NCBI GenBank assembly: GCA_019359215.1
Contig: JAHHHS010000039.1
Span: forward strand, 1 to 64,000
Direction: 5' to 3'
Length of the DNA: 64,000 nucleotides
Origin: Nostoc indistinguendum CM1-VF10
Lineage (GTDB): Bacteria; Cyanobacteriota; Cyanobacteriia; Cyanobacteriales; Nostocaceae
Shown here piece after piece: positions 59,718 to 64,000 of this stretch. The notes below the pieces were generated by a model. The model ran no database searches, was not told the origin of the DNA, and saw only the letters and a program-made list of their open reading frames with translations. Every line of letters begins with the position of its first letter. The stretch's first letter is position 1. Made by a program: the position numbers and the translations under genes.

Positions 59718-60245
59718 GTGTCTACCGCTTCTTACTGGCCATCTGTCGATTTTTCTCAAGCTGCGTTTATCGCAGCCAATGCCGTTGTTATAGGTTCGGT
59801 AAATATAGCAGCAGGGGTGAGCATTTGGTATGGAGCAGTGGTTAGAGGAGATGTAGAACGGATTGAAATTGGCGAATGCACAAATATTCAGGATGGTGCA
59901 ATTTTACATGGCGATCCTGGTTTTCCGACAATTTTAGAAGATTATGTTACCGTAGGGCATCGCGCTGTGATACATTCTGCTTACATTGAGCGTGGAAGTT
60001 TGATTGGCATTGGCGCAGTAATTTTAGATGGGGTACGAGTAGGTGCTGGTAGCATTATTGGCGCTGGTGCAGTCGTAACCAAAGATGTACCTGCCTTATC
60101 CCTAGTTGTTGGCATTCCTGGTAAAGCGTTACGGCAAGTAACAGAGGCTGAAGCCGCAGAACTGATTGAACACGCCCAACGTTACCAAAAGTTAGCTTTA
60201 GTTCATGCTGGGAAAGGTACTGATATCGGGTTTAAGAAGTCTTAG
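59718..60245 (+). CDS. Gamma-carbonic-anhydrase-like left-handed beta-helix protein
   Basis: I choose GTG at 59718 (175 residues, VSTASYWPSVDFSQAAFIA); an earlier TTG would add 22 foreign residues. The hexapeptide repeats NAVVIGSVNIAAGVSIWYGA, VVRGDVERIEIGECTNIQDGA, and the histidine site ILHGDP ... VGHRAVIHSAYIE (three His for zinc) define the gamma-class CA/YrdA fold. It probably acts in the cytoplasm, with possible CA activity; it is much shorter than the carboxysomal CcmM. A C-terminal helix (AAELIEHAQRYQKLALVH) closes the trimer. Confidence 0.9.
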   Translation: MSTASYWPSVDFSQAAFIAANAVVIGSVNIAAGVSIWYGAVVRGDVERIEIGECTNIQDGAILHGDPGFPTILEDYVTVGHRAVIHSAYIERGSLIGIGAVILDGVRVGAGSIIGAGAVVTKDVPALSLVVGIPGKALRQVTEAEAAELIEHAQRYQKLALVHAGKGTDIGFKKS

Positions 60246-60453
60246 GCACTGGGGAATGGGGGATGGGGAGCAAGGGAGAATTTTCCCCTCCTACCCCCCG
60301 CACCCTGCCCCTCTGCCTCTTTTCAATGCCCAATGCTCCATAATTTAAACATTCTTTACATATCTAGTTGGAAAAATTGCCCACTTCAGCTAAAAATAAA
60401 AATGAGAGCAGTTGACAAAACTTTAATTTCTACTTAAGAGAGGGGTTCTAGAT

Positions 60454-60579
60454 ATGGATATCGATTACCGTATAGCGATTGTTTTAGCACCAGTTGTCAT
60501 TGCTGCTAGCTGGGCAGTGTTTAATATTGGTGCTGCGGCTTTAAGACAAATTCAAGGCTTTTTGGATAGAGAAGCTTAA
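60454..60579 (+). CDS. psbY: Photosystem II protein PsbY
   Basis: A 41-residue frame starts at ATG 60454 with AGAGAGG 13 bases upstream. It has one membrane helix (IAIVLAPVVIAASWAVFN) and the conserved end NIGAAALRQIQGFLDREA, which fits PsbY of cyanobacteria. The small subunit sits at the periphery of photosystem II near cytochrome b559. It is alone, followed by a terminator-like hairpin at 60609-60634. It is too short for routine gene finding. Confidence 0.9.
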   Translation: MDIDYRIAIVLAPVVIAASWAVFNIGAAALRQIQGFLDREA

Positions 60580-60608
60580 ATTCGATTTAATATCATCAAT
60601 CTTGAATC

Positions 60609-60634
60609 GGCTGTTTCTATTTACAGAGACAGTC
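60609..60634 (+). terminator. psbY: psbY terminator
   Basis: GGCTGTTTCT (60609-60618) pairs with AGAGACAGTC (60625-60634) with two G-U wobbles around ATTTAC; GGTTTTA follows. It lies 30 bases after the psbY stop. Confidence 0.6.
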
Positions 60635-60655
60635 GGTTTTATAGCATTTCCTAAT

Positions 60656-60703
60656 CATCATAGCCCCCTCCCGCTCTTCGAGAGGGGGCTGGGGGTGGGA
60701 TTC
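60656..60703. repeat. Dispersed repeat AGCCCCCTCC...GGGGGTGGGATTCTT
   Basis: Second copy of the unit described at 53621-53667, with GAGAGGGGGCTGGGGGTGGG in place of GGGGAGGGGGTTGGGGGTGG. Confidence 0.7.
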
Positions 60704-60846
60704 TTGTACCTTGCAAGGGCCGAGAATTGCTGTATAACGATTAATGAGGCATTAGGCATGGAGCATGGGTGAATCATACATAATGGTTCTTCTTCCCCTG
60801 CTCCCCCTGCCCCCTGCACCTTGCCCCCACTCCCCTTTCCCTTTCC

Positions 60847-62244
60847 TTGGATATCGATTCTGTAATACAACCCCTACAACGCTTTGGTGTCCATCTGGGA
60901 CTCGATCGCATTGCCAACCTATTGGCAAATCTCGGCAATCCCCATCACCAAATCCCGGTAATTCACGTTGCTGGCACAAATGGCAAAGGTTCGGTTTGTG
61001 CCTATCTTTCCTCGGTACTCACTGAGGCTGGTTATCGGACAGGACGCTACACTTCCCCCCATTTAGTGGACTGGACGGAACGTATTTGTCTGAATGAACA
61101 GCCAATATCCTCTGAGGAATTGAGCCAATTATTAGAAAAAGTGCAAGCGGTTATTGGTGCTGATGATGAGGAAATCCCCCCAACCCCCCTTAAAAAGGGG
61201 GGCTATGTTCCACCCTTAAAAACGGGGGCTAGGGGGGATCAAGCCTTATCGAAGAAGTATGGTAACCCGACTCAGTTTGAAGTAATTACCGCAGCTGCTT
61301 GGTTATATTTTGCCCAGCAACAAGTCGATGTGGCTGTGGTAGAAGTCGGACTAGGAGGGCGCTTAGATGCGACAAATGTTTGCTTAGAACCCTTGGTTAC
61401 GATCATCACTTCCATCAGCCGGGAACACTGGCAACAACTCGGCCCTACCGTCGCTGATATTGCTAGAGAAAAAGCAGGTATCCTTAAGCCTGAATGTCCT
61501 GTTGTAGTTGGCGCATTGCCACTGGATGCAGAAGAAGTTGTGCGATCGCGTGCTTTAGAATTACAATGCCCGATTTTTACGCCTCAACCCGCCCGTCAAA
61601 TCGCTACAGGATGGGCAGAATATCAAAATATTCAAAATTCAAACTTAATTAAATACCCTTTGCCATTAGCAGGGCAAATTCAATTAGCAAATTCAGCTTT
61701 AGCTTTAGCTGCTTTAGAAATTCTCCAACAACAGGGTTGGCAGATTTCTGAAGAAGCCATAACTAACGGTATGGCAAAAACTAAATGGCCAGGGCGGATG
61801 CAATGGGTTACTTGGAAAAACCATAAATTATTACTTGATGGCGCTCATAATACCGCAGCTGCTCAAGTTCTTCGCCAGTATGTCGATAGCTTAGACGCAG
61901 TTAACCATGAGCATGAGCCAGTCAATTGGGTTATCGGAATGTTTTCCGATAAGGATCATGCTGATATTTTTGCTGCCCTGCTGCGGCCAGGCGATCGCCT
62001 TTTTTTAGTACCAATACCAACAGAATCTTGGCCAGGTAGAACTTCTGCTGATTTAGACTACCTAGCAAACCTAGCTTACAGCCTCTGTCCCAAATTAAGC
62101 GATCGCCAAATCCATCCAGATTTATTCACAGCACTAGAAGCCGCAACCTCAACCGCTACCACAAACGATTTAATTGTTGTATGTGGTTCCCTCTATCTAG
62201 TAGGCGATTTTTTATCAACCACCAATATAATTCGTAAATCATAA
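60847..62244 (+). CDS. folC: Dihydrofolate/folylpolyglutamate synthase
   Basis: The 465-residue ligase adds glutamate to dihydropteroate or folates. Motifs: HVAGTNGKGSVCAYLSS (about 40-56; P-loop), TSPHLVDWTERI, VVEVGLGGRLDATNV, SREHWQQLG, and the C-terminal LLLDGAHNTAA. The start is TTG at 60847 within a repeat, with no ribosome site, so the exact start is open. Residues about 109-131 (IPPTPLKKGGYVPPLKTGAR) do not belong to the family and are encoded by an inserted dispersed repeat. Without it the length would be about 440, usual for FolC. Confidence 0.93.
   Translation: MDIDSVIQPLQRFGVHLGLDRIANLLANLGNPHHQIPVIHVAGTNGKGSVCAYLSSVLTEAGYRTGRYTSPHLVDWTERICLNEQPISSEELSQLLEKVQAVIGADDEEIPPTPLKKGGYVPPLKTGARGDQALSKKYGNPTQFEVITAAAWLYFAQQQVDVAVVEVGLGGRLDATNVCLEPLVTIITSISREHWQQLGPTVADIAREKAGILKPECPVVVGALPLDAEEVVRSRALELQCPIFTPQPARQIATGWAEYQNIQNSNLIKYPLPLAGQIQLANSALALAALEILQQQGWQISEEAITNGMAKTKWPGRMQWVTWKNHKLLLDGAHNTAAAQVLRQYVDSLDAVNHEHEPVNWVIGMFSDKDHADIFAALLRPGDRLFLVPIPTESWPGRTSADLDYLANLAYSLCPKLSDRQIHPDLFTALEAATSTATTNDLIVVCGSLYLVGDFLSTTNIIRKS
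61171..61240. repeat. Dispersed repeat inserted in frame in folC
   Basis: The outer stem ATCCCCCC (61174-61181)/GGGGGGAT (61232-61239) surrounds an inner CCCCCC/GGGGGG hairpin (61184-61202). The unit with CTTAAAAAGGGGGGCT and GGGGGCTAGGGGGGATC is a sequence common in cyanobacterial genomes. It keeps the reading frame and adds about 23 residues. Confidence 0.85.
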
Positions 62245-62266
62245 TTACGAATTACGAATTACGAAT

Positions 62267-63565
62267 TTATCTATTGTTCCACTCTTGCTCCGCATCTTCT
62301 ACAGCTTTATCTACAGTCTTCTGGTCTAACATTGCTGCTTGCAAGTTCTCATAAATTGCCTTTTGCAGTTTGTTAGAATCCTTCAAAGTAGGGATTAATA
62401 TTTCTGCCTGTTGTAGTTGTTGAGCAGTGATAACCCGCGCTTTTTCTACTGTTGAAGCATTAGCTGGAACATCTTTAAAGTAACTATCAGATAATGCTTT
62501 GACTGTAGAAGGTAGGACATTTGCAGCTTTAGCAAAGGCTAACTGATTTTCGTCATTGGTAACAAATAAAGCAAATTTCACAGCGCCATCTGGTTGTTTG
62601 CTATCGCGGGGAATAACCATGTTCATCACCGCGACATTCTTCTTACCTGTGTCACCAGTGAGTTGAGGTGCGATCGCTGAATCTTGAGCAATTTTCGGGG
62701 CATTATTAGCGATCGTTTTCAGAAGCTCTGGTCCAGAGGCTAGAAACGCCGTCTCTCCAGATTGGTATAAATCGATCGCGTGGCGATGTCCTTGGGTCAA
62801 AGCTTCTTTAGGAAGCAGCCCTTTTTTATACAAGTCTACCCAATACTGAAACGCTGCCTTACCTTGTGCTGAATTAAACGCCGCTTTTCCCTCAGCATCT
62901 ACTAGGGTGACTCCCATTTGCACGAAAGATTCCAACACTTCACCAGAATCTTGTGGTACGAAAGTCACAAAAAACGCATATTTGCCAGTCTTATCTTTAA
63001 TTTGTTGCGCTGCTTGTGCTAATTCTGCGTAGGTTGTGGGTGTTTTATTGATACCTGCCTGTTTTAATAAATCAGTGTTATAAATGGTTAGCCGTGTGGT
63101 GAGATACCAGGGAATCCCAAAACTGTTGCCATTGAGCGTGCTTGCTTTCCAGATATTCGGTAGATAGGAGGAACGTACATCGTTTGGGACTTTTGTATCT
63201 AAATCTAACCAGGCATTTCGTCCCGCAAGTTGGGAAGCAAAACCCGGATTGAGGTTAACTACATCAGGTGGCGTTTTTGCTGAGACAGCTGTTAAAATTT
63301 TGTTCTCCATCGCCGCCCAAGGTACATCAACCCAGTTAACCTTTATACCTGGGTTTTGCGATTCAAAATTCGCAATTAGGCTTTTGAAGTAATCGGTAAA
63401 TTGAGGTTGGAGTTGCATGGTCCAAAACTCAACAGTTGCCGTACCGGAAGTAGCCTGTTTTGTATCTGTACTGACATTACCTATGCCGCAGCTTACAACC
63501 CAACTGGTTAATAGGCCAAGCAGTACAAAAGCAACAAGTTGTTTAAATTTTCTTAATTGAATCAT
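62267..63565 (-). CDS. Extracellular solute-binding lipoprotein (sugar ABC transporter type)
   Basis: The 432-residue family-1 binding protein has a lipoprotein signal ending LTSWVVSC, with Cys-26 as lipid site. The mature part has VEFWTMQLQPQFTDYFKSLI, FESQNPGIKVNWVDVPW and GNSFGIPWYLTTRLTIYNTDLLK, typical for sugar-binding proteins of MalE/UgpB type. It captures substrate in the periplasm for an ABC importer; the membrane subunits are not in the window. It is the last minus-strand gene, divergent from pilM. Confidence 0.92.
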   Translation of the reverse strand: MIQLRKFKQLVAFVLLGLLTSWVVSCGIGNVSTDTKQATSGTATVEFWTMQLQPQFTDYFKSLIANFESQNPGIKVNWVDVPWAAMENKILTAVSAKTPPDVVNLNPGFASQLAGRNAWLDLDTKVPNDVRSSYLPNIWKASTLNGNSFGIPWYLTTRLTIYNTDLLKQAGINKTPTTYAELAQAAQQIKDKTGKYAFFVTFVPQDSGEVLESFVQMGVTLVDAEGKAAFNSAQGKAAFQYWVDLYKKGLLPKEALTQGHRHAIDLYQSGETAFLASGPELLKTIANNAPKIAQDSAIAPQLTGDTGKKNVAVMNMVIPRDSKQPDGAVKFALFVTNDENQLAFAKAANVLPSTVKALSDSYFKDVPANASTVEKARVITAQQLQQAEILIPTLKDSNKLQKAIYENLQAAMLDQKTVDKAVEDAEQEWNNR

Positions 63566-63708
63566 TTTCCCAGTATTTTTACGCTTGCTCAGTGTGAAAA
63601 GCTTAGATCAGAATTGTCGAGATTAAAGGTTAAATAAATTACCTAAGCACCAAGTCCATTTCTTAGTATCATTTAAATTTTCAATTTAGCAGTCCAGCGG
63701 GCACAACT

Positions 63709-64000
63709 GTGGTAAAAAGCTTCAATAGTCTGTTTGGCAAATCGAATAAGGGGGTCGGCATTGAACTTGCTCCCGAAGGGGTCAATGTAGTTCAGCTACG
63801 CAAGCAACGTCAAGGCTTAAAACTAGAAACCTTTACATCGGTACCAGTTCCAGAAGGCGTAGTTATCGATGGTCAAATCACCGGCCCCGCAGCAATGGCG
63901 CAATTAATCCAACAGGCGCTAGCTGAGAGCAAAATCAAAACTTCTCGCGTTGCTACTGGTGTACCAGGGCGAGATTCCATCGTTCGGATAATACCAGTAC
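63709..64000 (+). CDS. pilM: Type IV pilus assembly protein PilM (5' part, cut by window edge)
   Basis: A GTG at 63709 starts 97 codons that run off the window: VVKSFNSLFGKSNKGVGIEL then ALAPEGV-like sequence, VQLRKQRQGLKLETFTSVPV, VIDGQITGPAAMAQLIQQAL and TGVPGRDSIVRIIP. This is the N-terminal actin-like domain of PilM, which links the inner-membrane pilus platform (PilN/O/P) to the cytoplasm. pilN, pilO and pilQ genes would be expected downstream. Divergent from the solute-binding protein gene. Confidence 0.88.
   Translation, partial: MVKSFNSLFGKSNKGVGIELAPEGVNVVQLRKQRQGLKLETFTSVPVPEGVVIDGQITGPAAMAQLIQQALAESKIKTSRVATGVPGRDSIVRIIPV

Noticed and set aside
60658..60979. Minus-strand open frames near psbY and folC
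   Set aside because: They read G-rich dispersed repeats and the antisense of folC.

Overview
The window comes from a filamentous, probably heterocyst-forming cyanobacterium of the Nostoc/Anabaena/Calothrix group. It carries psbA (photosystem II D1), psbY, an NdhI-maturation factor (CRR6 type), a phytol-kinase-like enzyme and a NucA/NuiA nuclease-inhibitor pair of the kind known from Anabaena. The HIP1 octamer GCGATCGC is frequent, and there are many degenerate 7-bp tandem arrays and small palindromic dispersed repeats typical of Nostocales. No rRNA, tRNA or CRISPR array was seen.

Layout. 1-1.0 kb: nested insertion-sequence debris (IS5-type end inside a decayed IS630-type transposase). 1.0-4.7 kb: two CPA1 Na+/H+ antiporters around a truncated DUF389 gene. 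4.7-9.4 kb: 21-bp minisatellite, then a minus-strand run of lipoprotein, TrkA-type protein, stress-domain protein and a large MFS/ADP-translocase-like protein. 9.6-19 kb: infC, PhoD-like phosphatase, Rpn-like nuclease, malic enzyme, psbA, PsiE-like and TPR proteins. 19-25.4 kb: an EF-G paralogue whose 3' end is duplicated beyond an SPFH pseudogene, a Uma2 nuclease, then intact nuiA convergent with truncated nucA. 26-34 kb: C-terminal processing protease, ispG, a toxin-antitoxin module with a nonsense-mutated toxin, a decayed hydrolase, an M23 peptidase and a Deg/HtrA protease. 34-39 kb: DUF760, scpB, ispD, a GT9 glycosyltransferase, crr6 and a Fur-family regulator. 39-45 kb: a large NACHT-pentapeptide-repeat protein divergent from a DUF3685 pseudo-receiver protein, then a phytol kinase. 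45-54.6 kb: DUF192/PEP-CTERM protein, flavoprotein, CobD-like aminotransferase, HU, amidase plus Crp regulator, an orphan pair of unknown genes, and map. 54.8-64 kb: damaged cupredoxin, M16 protease, VOC protein, TIGR02652 protein, gamma carbonic anhydrase, psbY, folC, a sugar-ABC binding lipoprotein and the start of pilM.

Functionally most of the window is housekeeping and photosynthesis genes: D1 with a processing protease of the family that trims it, two MEP-pathway isoprenoid genes, folate, translation, and ion homeostasis. Two things stand out. First, single-base lesions are unusually frequent in otherwise recognisable genes (antiporter tail, SPFH, toxin, cupredoxin, hydrolase, transposase, a missing start codon), which suggests ongoing gene erosion or a draft-quality assembly. 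Second, dispersed repeats have been taken in frame into at least four genes (NACHT, DUF3685, M16 protease, folC). The best candidates for unusual biology are the NACHT-pentapeptide protein, the orphan inhibitor nuiA beside a truncated nucA, the duplicated EF-G-like 3' end, and a D1 protein with an enlarged C-terminal propeptide.
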